Positions 25,537-34,838 of a stretch of DNA of 64,000 nucleotides are shown one piece after another (position 1 is the first letter of the stretch; the number at the start of each line of letters is the position of its first letter). The notes beneath the pieces are model-generated. The model searched no databases. It was not told the DNA's origin and was given only the letters and a program-made list of their open reading frames with translations. The stretch lies in contig CP061031.1 in assembly GCA_014490595.1 (NCBI GenBank), positions 186,001 through 250,000 of the forward strand, given 5' to 3'. The translations under genes and the position numbers were made by a program. The stretch comes from Corynebacterium wankanglinii. Lineage in GTDB: Bacteria > Actinomycetota > Actinomycetes > Mycobacteriales > Mycobacteriaceae.

Positions 25537-28500
25537 TTACTCGCTCGGGTCGCGTACCTTCATCGGGCCGGGGGTGTACAGGCCCCACCGGGTGGTCTCC
25601 GTGACGTCTACCTGTGCGAGCGCCGGGGCGTCGCCGGCCGAGTTGGTGCGGCGGCTGTACTTCGCCACTGATCCCCAGTCGCGCTGCCAGTCATCCCTGA
25701 GGTAGCCGGGGATTTCGTAGGAGGTGTTCACCGCCTCCGTCGGGGCGAGCGCGCCGCCGCCGAGGAAGTCCATGAAGCCGGACAGCTGCGCTTTGCCCGG
25801 GGCGTCCGGCATGATGCGGTACTCCGGGATCTCGTCCACGCCCGCGTAGTGGAAGAACGGGCGCTGGCACGGGTACTGGAACGCTACGGTCCAGTCCAGC
25901 AAGCCCGGGGTGTCGGAGTCGAACACCTGGCCCAGCTCCACCAGCTTCGGGTTGCGCAGCGGGGTCACAGCCAACCAGTCCCTCTCTGCGAGCGAGGAGT
26001 CCTCGGCCACCAGGCGGACCACGTCGGCCTCCTCCGGGATCTGGTCGACTGGATAGCGCAGATTCCTCCAGGCCGGCGACGGGCCCTGGTCCAGCATCTC
26101 CACGTCGCCGAGCTTTTCCACGCCGCCCTCGGTGGTGCGGCCGTACTCCAGCTTGAGTTCGGTGCCTTCCTGCTCGATGCCGTTGATGTCGTGGTGAGCG
26201 ATGCGGCCGGCCACGGAGGCCACCAGCAGCGGGCGTTCCTCGGACTTCTCCGGGAGCTCAAACCAAGCGGTTTCCAACTCCGCGGATTGCGTCGGCGTGT
26301 CCTCGAAAGTGCCCAGCACCGGGACGCGGTTGTAGTCCAGGCCGAACGGCAGGCGCACGGTGGAGCCATTCACGCCGCGCAGGGAGCGGGGGCGGTTGCC
26401 CTGCGTGTTCACTCGGGAGGTGGACTGCGCCTCGTCGGAGGTCGGATCCACGTCCGCGGTGTCGTCGTCCTGCACCTGCTGGCGGCTCGCGTCTGAGGTG
26501 TCGGCGTTTTCAGAGGCGATGAAGGCCGGCACGCCGTCGGGCGTGAATCCGGTGCTTTCCCCGGAGTCGAGGGATTTGCCCAGCGGGATACCGTTGGCAG
26601 GCGTGAGGAACGAGTCGTTCGTGTCGTCCTCCAGCAGCACGTCCGAGCCCTGGGCGCAGCGGTCGCCAGCGAACGTCTGCACGTTGCCCATGCCCACGGA
26701 GTAGGCGGGGGCCTGGGAGGCGAAGGACTTCACAAACGTCAGGCACGACAACGCCACCACTAGGGCAGCCGCCACGGCAATAGGGGCGGACATGATGCCG
26801 GCCCACCGAGAGGCGTCGATAGGCTTGGGCCCCCGCATGCTCTGCACCACGCCCACCACGAAAACAACCAGCGCGAGCGCAAGGATGACGGTGTTGAACT
26901 CGACGGCCTTGAGCTGCGGGGTGCGGTCCCACCAGGGCACGGCGTAGGAGGAGACGTACCACCAGCCGTTCCAGCCCGCGAACGTGAGCGCCAGCAGGAA
27001 CAGCACCGCCGCAGTGGCGAAAGAGCGGTTGCGGTTGGACTGCAGCGCAATCCGCGAGAGCACCACCGAGCCGTACGCCGCGATCGCCGCGCCCAGGCCG
27101 GCGTAGATGCCGAAGTGGTGGGTCCACTTCGTTGGCGTGAACATGAGGAAGAAGGTGGACAGGCCGATGATCAGCATCATGCGCTTCGCGGTCGGCGTCT
27201 TCTCCCCGCCGCGGGCGAACCACCACAGGATCAGGCCCACGCTTAAGAAGAGCACGAACATGGGGAAGCGGCGAGATAGGGAGCCGTCCACGGTCTGCTC
27301 GAACAGGACGGAGTAGCGGCTCCACTCCTCGAACCAGTGCATGGCCGGGCCCACCTGGGAGCGCACGGCGGTGGCCTCCAGCACGGTGGCCAGGGTCTGG
27401 TCCTTGAACACCGGCACCATCACCGCCATGCCCGCGCCGAGGAACGGCGCGATGTAGGCGAGCTTCGCTTCACGACGCCCAATGGTCCCCAACACCCAGG
27501 GCAGCGAAATCAGGAACACGCCCACCGCCGCCAAGCCGGTGGGGCCGCAGGCCAGGGTCAGTGCCGCCGTAATGGTGCCCCACGCGGCCGGGGCGAGGCG
27601 GTCCGTCTCGATGGCGCGCTCGAACAGCGCCCATGTGAGCATCAAGCCGAACGCGATGATGGGCTCCGGGCGGGTGCCGTTGTTGTATGGCAGCCAGAAC
27701 GCCAAGAACACCAGCGCGGCGGTCCAGTGGGCGACGCGCCTGTTCGCAATCGCAGGGCCCAGCTTGGGCAGGATCTCACGCGAGAGCAGCCACCAGGTGC
27801 CCAGAGCGGCCAGAAGCGACGGCAGGCGCATCCACATCGATGCGGTGCTCACCTGCGCGAGCAGGGCCAGCAGGTCGTAGAACGGCGAGCCGAACGGCGC
27901 CTCCGGCACGCCGTACCAGCGGTAGTAGTTGGCCATGTAGTCCGTGTTCGCGGCCACGCGTGCCATGGTGAGCAAGTAACCGTCGTCGGAGGTGTTGGCG
28001 CCGAAGATATGCCAGAAGCTGAGCACGGCGACCACCAGGCCGTCGAGAGGCTTGAAACGCTGGCGCTGGCGGCGCGGGGCTGGGCCGTCCAGCTTACGCA
28101 GGGCCCACAGCGCAATCACGGCGGAAATCAGGCCGAGGACCATCGCCAGCGTCTTCATCAGGGTGGGCTGCGAGGTGAAGCGGGAGTTGATGTCCACGTG
28201 GGCGCTCAATCCGGCGTCGACAAGCTTCTGCTCATCCTGGAGTTCGGTGTAGATGCCGGTGAGCTGCGGCCGGTAGTCGTCCTCGCTGTCTTCCGCGTAA
28301 TCCGTGCCCGGGATCTCCACCGTGGTGCCCTCGTGGGTGAGCTTCGCGGTGAGCTGCGCATCGGCGGGCAACTTCTTCACCTGCGCGGGCGTGAGCTGCA
28401 AAAGCACGTCGTTGAGCGAGCTGACCACCAGGCCGCCGTCTGGGGAGGTGACAAAAAAGCCGCGGTCACTGGCCTTGGGGGAGTCCTCGGGGAGGGTGCC

Positions 28501-28740
28501 CAGGATCATGGTTTCGTCGCTGCGGAGCGCTTCGACGGCTTGCAGCGGCACCGTGACCTCGAGCTCCTGCGGCGCCAGCGAGATCAGCGGCGCGTTGACG
28601 GAACCCACGGTGCCATTCTGCGGCCATGACACGGAAGATTCCGTCTGCTTCACCGACAAGAACGGCACGAGCACAAGCAGGACAAACGCGATGAGGCCCG
28701 CGACAATCGCGGTGGTCTGGACTTTTCTCACAGCGGACAC
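25537..28740 (-). CDS. emb: Arabinosyltransferase (EmbA/B/C type, single copy)
   Basis: 1067-residue GT-C membrane glycosyltransferase that extends the arabinan of arabinogalactan from decaprenyl-phospho-arabinose; the family is the ethambutol target. An N-terminal membrane helix is followed by an extracytoplasmic Ig-like domain, then a helix bundle containing the acidic motif NTSDDGYL near residue 275 and YRWYGVPEAPFGSPFYD. A large extracytoplasmic C-terminal domain (from about residue 680) has carbohydrate-binding character. Corynebacteria have a single emb gene rather than embCAB, as here. The start lies 2 nt from the aftA stop. Confidence 0.95.
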   Translation of the reverse strand: MSAVRKVQTTAIVAGLIAFVLLVLVPFLSVKQTESSVSWPQNGTVGSVNAPLISLAPQELEVTVPLQAVEALRSDETMILGTLPEDSPKASDRGFFVTSPDGGLVVSSLNDVLLQLTPAQVKKLPADAQLTAKLTHEGTTVEIPGTDYAEDSEDDYRPQLTGIYTELQDEQKLVDAGLSAHVDINSRFTSQPTLMKTLAMVLGLISAVIALWALRKLDGPAPRRQRQRFKPLDGLVVAVLSFWHIFGANTSDDGYLLTMARVAANTDYMANYYRWYGVPEAPFGSPFYDLLALLAQVSTASMWMRLPSLLAALGTWWLLSREILPKLGPAIANRRVAHWTAALVFLAFWLPYNNGTRPEPIIAFGLMLTWALFERAIETDRLAPAAWGTITAALTLACGPTGLAAVGVFLISLPWVLGTIGRREAKLAYIAPFLGAGMAVMVPVFKDQTLATVLEATAVRSQVGPAMHWFEEWSRYSVLFEQTVDGSLSRRFPMFVLFLSVGLILWWFARGGEKTPTAKRMMLIIGLSTFFLMFTPTKWTHHFGIYAGLGAAIAAYGSVVLSRIALQSNRNRSFATAAVLFLLALTFAGWNGWWYVSSYAVPWWDRTPQLKAVEFNTVILALALVVFVVGVVQSMRGPKPIDASRWAGIMSAPIAVAAALVVALSCLTFVKSFASQAPAYSVGMGNVQTFAGDRCAQGSDVLLEDDTNDSFLTPANGIPLGKSLDSGESTGFTPDGVPAFIASENADTSDASRQQVQDDDTADVDPTSDEAQSTSRVNTQGNRPRSLRGVNGSTVRLPFGLDYNRVPVLGTFEDTPTQSAELETAWFELPEKSEERPLLVASVAGRIAHHDINGIEQEGTELKLEYGRTTEGGVEKLGDVEMLDQGPSPAWRNLRYPVDQIPEEADVVRLVAEDSSLAERDWLAVTPLRNPKLVELGQVFDSDTPGLLDWTVAFQYPCQRPFFHYAGVDEIPEYRIMPDAPGKAQLSGFMDFLGGGALAPTEAVNTSYEIPGYLRDDWQRDWGSVAKYSRRTNSAGDAPALAQVDVTETTRWGLYTPGPMKVRDPSE

Positions 28741-28741
28741 C

Positions 28742-30571
28742 TTACTTCCTCACTGCGACAGCGAACGGGCCGATCTGCTTGACGTCCCAGTCCTGCTCGA
28801 ACGCCTCGGGGTTGTAGAACAAGCCTTCGTAGCGCACGTTTGGCTGGCTCGGGTAGATGTCGTGCGCGATGTGGGTTTTGTAGCCGTCCTTGCCGTTGTC
28901 GCGGAAGATGAACGCGGCCGGCGGCTCCCACTGGGAGGCATCCACAGCCTCGGTGAACTTCTCCGGGTCGTCGTAGGAGATCTCGGCCCACTGCTTCAGC
29001 TCGTCGTTGCGATGCTCGAATTCGCCCAGCGGATTGGCGTAGTGGCTGGTGTAGGCGTTGAAGCCGAAGAAGGGGTGGAAGGCCATGAAGTTGATCTCGT
29101 CGGTGTAGACCACTGCCTCGTTTTCCTTGTGGCCGTGGTCCTCGATGTAGGCGGCGATCTCGTTGTAGTAGCGGCCCGCGTCCGCCGGGAAGCGGTCCGC
29201 GCGCTCGCCGTTGCCGTCCGTGTCGGCGTAGGCCTGGTCGATGTAGTCCTCGTTTTCCACCGGGATGTTCTGCACCATCTGTAGCGCACCCACCGCCAGG
29301 ACAACGGCGACGACCGGGGTGTACTTGTTTAGCCCAAACTCCGCGATGGCAATCACGCCGAGGGTGACAAACAGCTCCACAACGAGCACCTCCAGGCGGA
29401 AACCCAACAGCGAGGTGCCGAGCAGGGTGATCGCCATAGAAGCCAGGGCCCACAAGTAGCACACGCCTATCGACGCCCCAAGGGCCCCAATCTCCGGATC
29501 CCTAATCCTGCTGATCAGGTAGATCAGGCCGATCATGGAAAGCAGCCCAACCAGGGAAAAAGCGAAGAAAGGCAGCGGGAAATACGTGCCCTCGATGGGC
29601 AGGAAGTGGTTCGCGGTGGACTCCAGCTGCTCGTCGCCGGTAAGCACCCGCCAGATATACGGGCCCCAGGCAACAGCGGCGATGGCCAGCGATAGTGCGC
29701 CTGCGGCGACGAGGTGGATAAGCGGTGCGGCACTGTGTCGGTGTACCGCCGCCACAACGGCAATGACCACCACCGTCAGGGCCGCGATAGCCGTGAACAG
29801 CGTGTAAAAGCTAGCCGAAATGCCCAGGTAGACCGCGAGTGCAACGGTGGCCGCCCACGAGCCGTTCACCGCCCGGTGCGCCATCACTGCGGCCGCGGGC
29901 ACGAACATGGCCACCACGGCCGCGTAGGGCTCCTCCGGCACCTTCGTGAGCACGACCGCGGTGGTCACCGTGGCAATGGCCAACGCGGTGGGCAGCGAGC
30001 CAGTCAGCCTCCGCCAGACAGGGGTGAGCATGGCCGCACCGGCGGCGAGGGAGGCGATGGCGAACGGCTGGTAGACCTCCCAGCCCTGCATCCCCAGCAC
30101 GTTGGCGGTGCGCCCGCCCAGCCAGAACCAGCCCATGGGGTAGAAGGTGGGCAAGTCCTTGTACGCCATATCGGCGTGGCCGAGGTTTTCGGTCATGCGG
30201 GAGAGAAACTGGGTGCGGAAGCCCTGGTCCACCTGGATGCCGTCCAGATACAGCTTGGTCGCGGCGAGCGGAACGCCGATCGAGGACACCACCAGCCCCG
30301 CCGGCACCAGCGCCATTACGGCGGAAGAGATCCAAGGCCGCTTTCCCTTGGACCACAACACGGCAAGAGCTGCACCGATGCCGATGAGCACGAACGACGC
30401 GCCGGTGGCCAGCGACCTGGTCACCATCGACGTGTTGAAGGCCGGCAGCGAGACGCGATGCAGCACGAACCAGGCCGCAAGGGCCAGCACGCCGCCGGCG
30501 AGCCCAGCCGCGACGGTTCGGACAGCAGTCTGCCCCGCCGATAGCTCGTCGGAGTGGTAAGCGGTAGTCAT
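28742..30571 (-). CDS. aftA: Arabinofuranosyltransferase AftA (GT85)
   Basis: 609-residue GT-C enzyme that adds the first arabinofuranosyl residue to the galactan chain. About eleven hydrophobic segments are followed by a periplasmic C-terminal domain (YTDEINFMAFHPFFGFNAYTSHYANPLGEF). Near residue 125 the segment YKDLPTFYPMGWFWLGGR is characteristic of AftA. The order aftA-emb on one strand matches the mycobacterial and corynebacterial loci. A 20-nt gap separates it from the response-regulator gene upstream, which is not part of the conserved locus. Confidence 0.93.
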   Translation of the reverse strand: MTTAYHSDELSAGQTAVRTVAAGLAGGVLALAAWFVLHRVSLPAFNTSMVTRSLATGASFVLIGIGAALAVLWSKGKRPWISSAVMALVPAGLVVSSIGVPLAATKLYLDGIQVDQGFRTQFLSRMTENLGHADMAYKDLPTFYPMGWFWLGGRTANVLGMQGWEVYQPFAIASLAAGAAMLTPVWRRLTGSLPTALAIATVTTAVVLTKVPEEPYAAVVAMFVPAAAVMAHRAVNGSWAATVALAVYLGISASFYTLFTAIAALTVVVIAVVAAVHRHSAAPLIHLVAAGALSLAIAAVAWGPYIWRVLTGDEQLESTANHFLPIEGTYFPLPFFAFSLVGLLSMIGLIYLISRIRDPEIGALGASIGVCYLWALASMAITLLGTSLLGFRLEVLVVELFVTLGVIAIAEFGLNKYTPVVAVVLAVGALQMVQNIPVENEDYIDQAYADTDGNGERADRFPADAGRYYNEIAAYIEDHGHKENEAVVYTDEINFMAFHPFFGFNAYTSHYANPLGEFEHRNDELKQWAEISYDDPEKFTEAVDASQWEPPAAFIFRDNGKDGYKTHIAHDIYPSQPNVRYEGLFYNPEAFEQDWDVKQIGPFAVAVRK

Positions 30572-30591
30572 GCGTAACAGTTTCGCATACG

Positions 30592-31236
30592 CTACCCAAC
30601 TCCACGTTCTGCCAGGTACATCAGGATTGCGCGTACTCGACGGTTGTCCTCGTCCGGGGTGAGACCCAGCTTGGAGAAGATACTGGAAACGTGCTTCGCC
30701 ACCGCTGCGCCAGAGAGGTAGAGCTTCTCGGCGATCTGCGCGTTGGACAGGCCCTCCGCCATGTGCTCGAGTACCTCCATCTCGCGCGGGGTGAGCGTGG
30801 TCAGCCAGCGCGAGCTCGCGGCCATGAGTGCGCTGGCGACATCCGGGTCGATGACTACGCCGCCGGACGCCACCGTTTCGCACGCCTGGATGAAGTCTTT
30901 CACCTCGGCGACGCGGTCCTTGAGCAGGTAACCGGTGCCGCCGTCGCCGCCGGAGAACAACTCCCGGGCGTAGGCAGGCGCGACATACTGCGACAGCACC
31001 AACACGTTGACCGGGCCCCGTTTGCGTAGATCCAGCGCGGCCTGCAGGCCGTCGTCGCGCATGTTCGGCGGCATGCGCACGTCCGTGATCACCAGGTCTG
31101 GCGCATACGTATCGACGACCCCCAGCACCCGATCCGCACTGTCCACCTGCGCCACAACCTCGTGGCCGCGTCGGGTAAGCAGGCCGGCAACACCTTCTCG
31201 CAGCAGTGCGGAGTCGTCCGCAATGATAATCCTCAT
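30592..31236 (-). CDS. NarL/LuxR-family response regulator
   Basis: 214 residues: a receiver domain with DDSA near the N-terminus, phosphoacceptor Asp in LVITDVRMP near residue 54 and the switch lysine in LLKDRV, and a C-terminal LuxR helix-turn-helix (LTPREMEVLEHMAEGLSNAQIAEKLYLSGAAVAKHVSSIFSKLGL). The start overlaps the histidine kinase stop by 4 nt. It probably controls the divergent ABC exporter at 32003, a common arrangement for drug or antimicrobial-peptide sensing. Confidence 0.92.
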   Translation of the reverse strand: MRIIIADDSALLREGVAGLLTRRGHEVVAQVDSADRVLGVVDTYAPDLVITDVRMPPNMRDDGLQAALDLRKRGPVNVLVLSQYVAPAYARELFSGGDGGTGYLLKDRVAEVKDFIQACETVASGGVVIDPDVASALMAASSRWLTTLTPREMEVLEHMAEGLSNAQIAEKLYLSGAAVAKHVSSIFSKLGLTPDEDNRRVRAILMYLAERGVG

Positions 31237-31910
31237 GGCGCAATCCCACTTTCTCCCCGGAACAGCAGCAGCGGAATACGGGCGGTGACGGTGGTGGGGC
31301 CGCCGTCAGGTGAGTGGATTTCCAGCTCGCCACCGAACGCCGCGATTCTTTCCCGCATGCCGTCGATCCCGCCGCCAGGGGTGATGCGGGCGTTTCCGCC
31401 GCCCTGGTCGGTAACCGAGATGTTCAAGGTGTGGTCGCATGTCACCAGCACGCTGACCGGCTGCTGTGGTGCATGCTTCGCGGCGTTGGTGAGTGCTTCG
31501 GCGGTGAAGAAGTAGGCGGCGGCGGTGACGGAGGCGTCGATACGCGGTAGCTCGTGTGGCGCGCGCACCGTCACGTGCGGGCCGTACTGCGCAGCGGCCG
31601 TCTCGATCGCGGCGATGAGCCCGCGGTCCGACAGCTCGCGGGGGTGGATGCCGTGCACGGTTCTCCTGAGCGCATCGAGGCCATTGCGGAGGTCGCGGGC
31701 GGCGTCGTCGAGAAGCGGCGAATCGATATCGAGCCTGGCCTCACCGAGTTTCATCGCGGCGGCCACGAAGTGCTGCTGCGCGCCGTCGTGCAGGTCGCGC
31801 TCGATGCGCAGGCGCTCCACCTCGTACGCCTCCGCAATCTTGCGCCGGGACGCGGTGAGCTGGTGGATTTTTGCCGCTGCCGACTGCTCGTGGTTCCTTC
31901 TTCGCCGCAT
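31233..31910 (-). CDS. Soluble histidine kinase (HisKA_3 type) lacking a sensor domain
   Basis: 225 residues with only the catalytic parts: the HisKA_3 phosphoacceptor motif ERDLHDGAQQH near residue 43, the N-box AEALTNAAKHA, and a G-rich ATP lid (GGGIDGMRERIAAFGG). There are no membrane segments or obvious input domain before the phosphoacceptor, so it must sense a cytoplasmic signal or a partner such as the neighbouring permease. A minus-strand TACGCT (31918-31923) lies 7 nt before the ATG, giving a leaderless start that fits the short product. Confidence 0.88.
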   Translation of the reverse strand: MRRRRNHEQSAAAKIHQLTASRRKIAEAYEVERLRIERDLHDGAQQHFVAAAMKLGEARLDIDSPLLDDAARDLRNGLDALRRTVHGIHPRELSDRGLIAAIETAAAQYGPHVTVRAPHELPRIDASVTAAAYFFTAEALTNAAKHAPQQPVSVLVTCDHTLNISVTDQGGGNARITPGGGIDGMRERIAAFGGELEIHSPDGGPTTVTARIPLLLFRGESGIAP

Positions 31911-32002
31911 GCCCGCGAGCGTAGCGGGGTAGAGCTAGCACTACCCATATTCGGGAGCCAGGGCCATAGTGCTTAGCGACGACCACCTGTGAAATAGAAA
32001 CC

Positions 32003-32668
32003 ATGCTTGAACTCAGAGACATCACAAAGTCATTCCCCCAGCAGCGGGTCCTCGAAGGCATCAGCCTGACGGTGAGCGACGGCGAATCCGTGGCGATTAT
32101 GGGGCCCTCTGGCTCCGGCAAGTCGACCCTGCTGCACTGCATGTCCGGCGTGCTCGTGCCCGACCATGGCGAGGTGCTTTTCGACGGCCGCGACGTGGCC
32201 GCAATGAGCGACGCCGAACGCTCGCGCCTACGCCTCGAGCACTTCGGCTTCATCTTCCAAGACGGCCAATTGTTGCCCGAGCTGACCGCCACCGAAAACG
32301 TTGCCCTGCCACAGATCATGCGCGGGGTGCCGCGGGTCGAGGCGCACGAGGATGCTGTGGACATGCTCACGCGTCTGGGTCTAGGAGCCTTCACGGACCG
32401 GTACCCGGGGCAGCTCTCCGGCGGGCAGGGGCAGCGCGTGGCCATCGCGCGTGCCTTGGCCGGGCCACCATCGGTGGTATTCGCCGACGAGCCGACCGCG
32501 GCACTGGACCAGGCCACCGGCCACGAAGTCATGCAGCAGATCGTGGCCGTGTGCCAGAAGTTTGGTGTGACGCTCGTGGTGGTCACGCACGACCCGAAGA
32601 TCGCCGACTGGTGCAGCCGCTGCGTTGAAATCCGCGACGGCCTGATCCACTCGGAGGTGGCGCGATGA
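32003..32668 (+). CDS. ABC transporter ATP-binding protein (MacB/LolD/FtsE-like)
   Basis: 221-residue ATPase. Walker A GPSGSGKST near residue 37, signature LSGGQGQR, Walker B VVFADEPTA and H-loop VTHD are intact. The short length and the ENVALPQI segment fit MacB/LolD-type ATPases that pair with FtsX-fold permeases. It overlaps the permease start by 4 nt and is divergent from the two-component system, its likely regulator. Confidence 0.92.
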   Translation: MLELRDITKSFPQQRVLEGISLTVSDGESVAIMGPSGSGKSTLLHCMSGVLVPDHGEVLFDGRDVAAMSDAERSRLRLEHFGFIFQDGQLLPELTATENVALPQIMRGVPRVEAHEDAVDMLTRLGLGAFTDRYPGQLSGGQGQRVAIARALAGPPSVVFADEPTAALDQATGHEVMQQIVAVCQKFGVTLVVVTHDPKIADWCSRCVEIRDGLIHSEVAR

Positions 32669-34041
32669 GTGCGGTGACGTTGATGCGGTCGGCGGTGTCT
32701 TCGACAAGCGAAGGGCGCTCGCAGCGGCAAATCGGCGAGCGCTGGGTGCGCGCGCTGTCGCTGGTTTCGGTGACGGTAGCGACGTGGATGCTGTGCACAC
32801 TCATGGGCGGCACCTGGATGTTCGTCGCGCGCAACATGCACCCGCATGAGGCGCTCGTGGAGGCCGATCCGCTCTCACTGGCGTACGTGTTCCTCGCCTT
32901 ATTTGCCAGTGTTCTGCTCGTGCCGAGCTTATTGGGGCTGCTCACTCAGGCCGCGCGGGCGAACCTTGGCGGGCGCGAGGAGCACCTGGCGGTGCTTCGC
33001 CTCATTGGCGCGACGGCCGGTGAGGTGCGCGGGATGATGATTTTGGAGTCGCTGCGCCAGGCGCTTGTCGGGTTGATGCTGGGCTCGGTGCTGTACGTGG
33101 TCACGTGCCCGGCGTGGAGTCTGCTGGCGTTCCAGGAAAAGCGTGTCGGTGCCTGGGAGATGCTCACCTGGTGGGTCATCCCCGTCGCGTGGATTGTGGT
33201 GCTGGTCCTGGCCGCCTGTTCCGTGTGGCTCGCGTTACGACGAGTCGCCGTTACCCCACTCGGCGTGACCAAGAAGATCCCGCCGAAGGGCCAAAGCGTG
33301 ATCACGCTGGTGCTGTCAGTAGTTGGTGCGGTGCTGCTGTACCGCTACCTGAGTTCGCTAACCATCGCGCCGGAGGCAGACGCGTTGGAATTCGTGGTGG
33401 TGCTGGTCGTAGCCGGCGGCATTCTCACCGTTAACGCACTGATCGCGGTCGGTGTGATCCAGTTGCTCGCGCGGCTGAGCTACCGGGTGCCCGGGGCTGC
33501 CAACTACGTGGCCACGCGCCGGGTAGGCCGGGGCGCCAAAACCACCTGGAAGCGCGTGACAGCGCTCTACTTCGTGGCGTTTATCGGCGGTGTTGGAGGC
33601 TGGTTCTCAGCGGTACCTGAAATTGACGAAGCCCCAGCCCTGATGATGATCGCAGGCGATATCCCCTCCGGTGTGGTCATCACCGTCGTCTTCGCGACGT
33701 TGCTGATGGTGTCGTCCACGCTGCTCACCCAGGCGCTGGGCGTGGTGGAACAGAAGCAGCTGACCAAGTCGCTCTACTTCATCGGCGCGCCCGCGGCGTT
33801 CCACACCAAGGTGGCCGTCCGCGAGGTTGGCATACCAATGCTGGTAGTGGCACTGCTCGGGTTCGGTATGGGCAGCCTGATGGGCTCCGTCATGGTCTTT
33901 GCCCACGTCAATGTGCTGGACAAAGTGGCCCTGTTCGGCGCGCTCGTTGTGGTGGCACTGATCGGTTGCGTCTTGGCGGTGCTGGGGACCGGCCGGTTGC
34001 GCGAAAAGGTGCTCGCGCAGACCGGCCGAGAGAAGGACTAG
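32665..34041 (+). CDS. ABC transporter permease, FtsX-like
   Basis: 458-residue membrane protein with about ten hydrophobic segments in two FtsX-type halves. The first half contains REEHLAVLRLIGATAGEVRGM, the cytoplasmic coupling helix pattern of FtsX permeases. The GTG or ATG start overlaps the ATPase gene. Together they resemble antibiotic or peptide exporters of the bacitracin-resistance kind in actinobacteria; the substrate is unknown. It is convergent with dprE2, 2 nt apart. Confidence 0.88.
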   Translation: MSAVTLMRSAVSSTSEGRSQRQIGERWVRALSLVSVTVATWMLCTLMGGTWMFVARNMHPHEALVEADPLSLAYVFLALFASVLLVPSLLGLLTQAARANLGGREEHLAVLRLIGATAGEVRGMMILESLRQALVGLMLGSVLYVVTCPAWSLLAFQEKRVGAWEMLTWWVIPVAWIVVLVLAACSVWLALRRVAVTPLGVTKKIPPKGQSVITLVLSVVGAVLLYRYLSSLTIAPEADALEFVVVLVVAGGILTVNALIAVGVIQLLARLSYRVPGAANYVATRRVGRGAKTTWKRVTALYFVAFIGGVGGWFSAVPEIDEAPALMMIAGDIPSGVVITVVFATLLMVSSTLLTQALGVVEQKQLTKSLYFIGAPAAFHTKVAVREVGIPMLVVALLGFGMGSLMGSVMVFAHVNVLDKVALFGALVVVALIGCVLAVLGTGRLREKVLAQTGREKD

Positions 34042-34043
34042 AG

Positions 34044-34808
34044 CTAGAAGTTGAGCTTGCTCATGATCGGCGCCGGGATGGCCTTGAGCACCAGGGAGAT
34101 GGGGCCGAAGAGCTTGTGCACGAACACGGACGGCTTGCCGGCCAGGGCGGCGTTGACGGCTGCCTCGGCGACGTCTTCCTTGTTCACGGTCAGCGGGGCC
34201 TCGTCGAGGCCCTCGGTCATCTTCGTGCGCACCTGGCCGGGGCGGACAACGGTGACCTGCACGCCGTCGTCCTTCAGGGCCTCGCCGAGCTGCAGGTAGA
34301 AGCCGTCGATGCCGGCCTTGGAGGCGCCGTAGACGAAGTTGGAGCGGCGCACGCGCTGGCCCGCCACCGAGGACAGGGCGATGATCGTGCCGTGGCCCTG
34401 GCGCTTCATCTGCTGGCCCAACAGCACGCCCACGGACATCGGGGCGGTGAAGTTGGTCTGGGCGGACGCCACTGCCGCGGACTGGTCCTGCCACAGCTGC
34501 TCCTGGTCGCCCAGGGTGCCAAAAGCCACCACGGCAACGTCGACGTCCCCGTCTTCAAACGCGGCGTCGATCACGGCCGGGTGGGAGGCGAAATCCAGCG
34601 CGTCGAAGTCGATGAGGCGCACGTGGCCCGCGCCGGCGCGCTGGACTTCGGCGATAGCTGCGTCGATACGCGGGGAGTCCTTGCGCGCGCAGAGCGTGAC
34701 GGTGGGGCTGCCCCCGCGGGACGCGAGCTCGGCCACGATGGCCAGGCCGATCTCGCTGGTGCCGCCGAGGAGCAGGATGTGCTGGGCTTGGCCTACTGCA
34801 TTCAACAT
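34044..34808 (-). CDS. dprE2: Decaprenylphospho-beta-D-erythro-pentofuranosid-2-ulose 2-reductase
   Basis: 254-residue SDR that performs the second step of decaprenylphospho-ribose to decaprenylphospho-arabinose epimerisation, using NADH. Seen: LLGGTSEIG (nucleotide-binding glycine motif), SSVAGQR with the catalytic serine, and YGASKAG (YxxxK). The identification rests on these plus position directly downstream of dprE1. A GAAAGGA ribosome-binding site precedes the ATG at 34808. Confidence 0.93.
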   Translation of the reverse strand: MLNAVGQAQHILLLGGTSEIGLAIVAELASRGGSPTVTLCARKDSPRIDAAIAEVQRAGAGHVRLIDFDALDFASHPAVIDAAFEDGDVDVAVVAFGTLGDQEQLWQDQSAAVASAQTNFTAPMSVGVLLGQQMKRQGHGTIIALSSVAGQRVRRSNFVYGASKAGIDGFYLQLGEALKDDGVQVTVVRPGQVRTKMTEGLDEAPLTVNKEDVAEAAVNAALAGKPSVFVHKLFGPISLVLKAIPAPIMSKLNF

Positions 34809-34838
34809 TTCGAAAATCCTTTCTTCGTTGGAGCTGAG

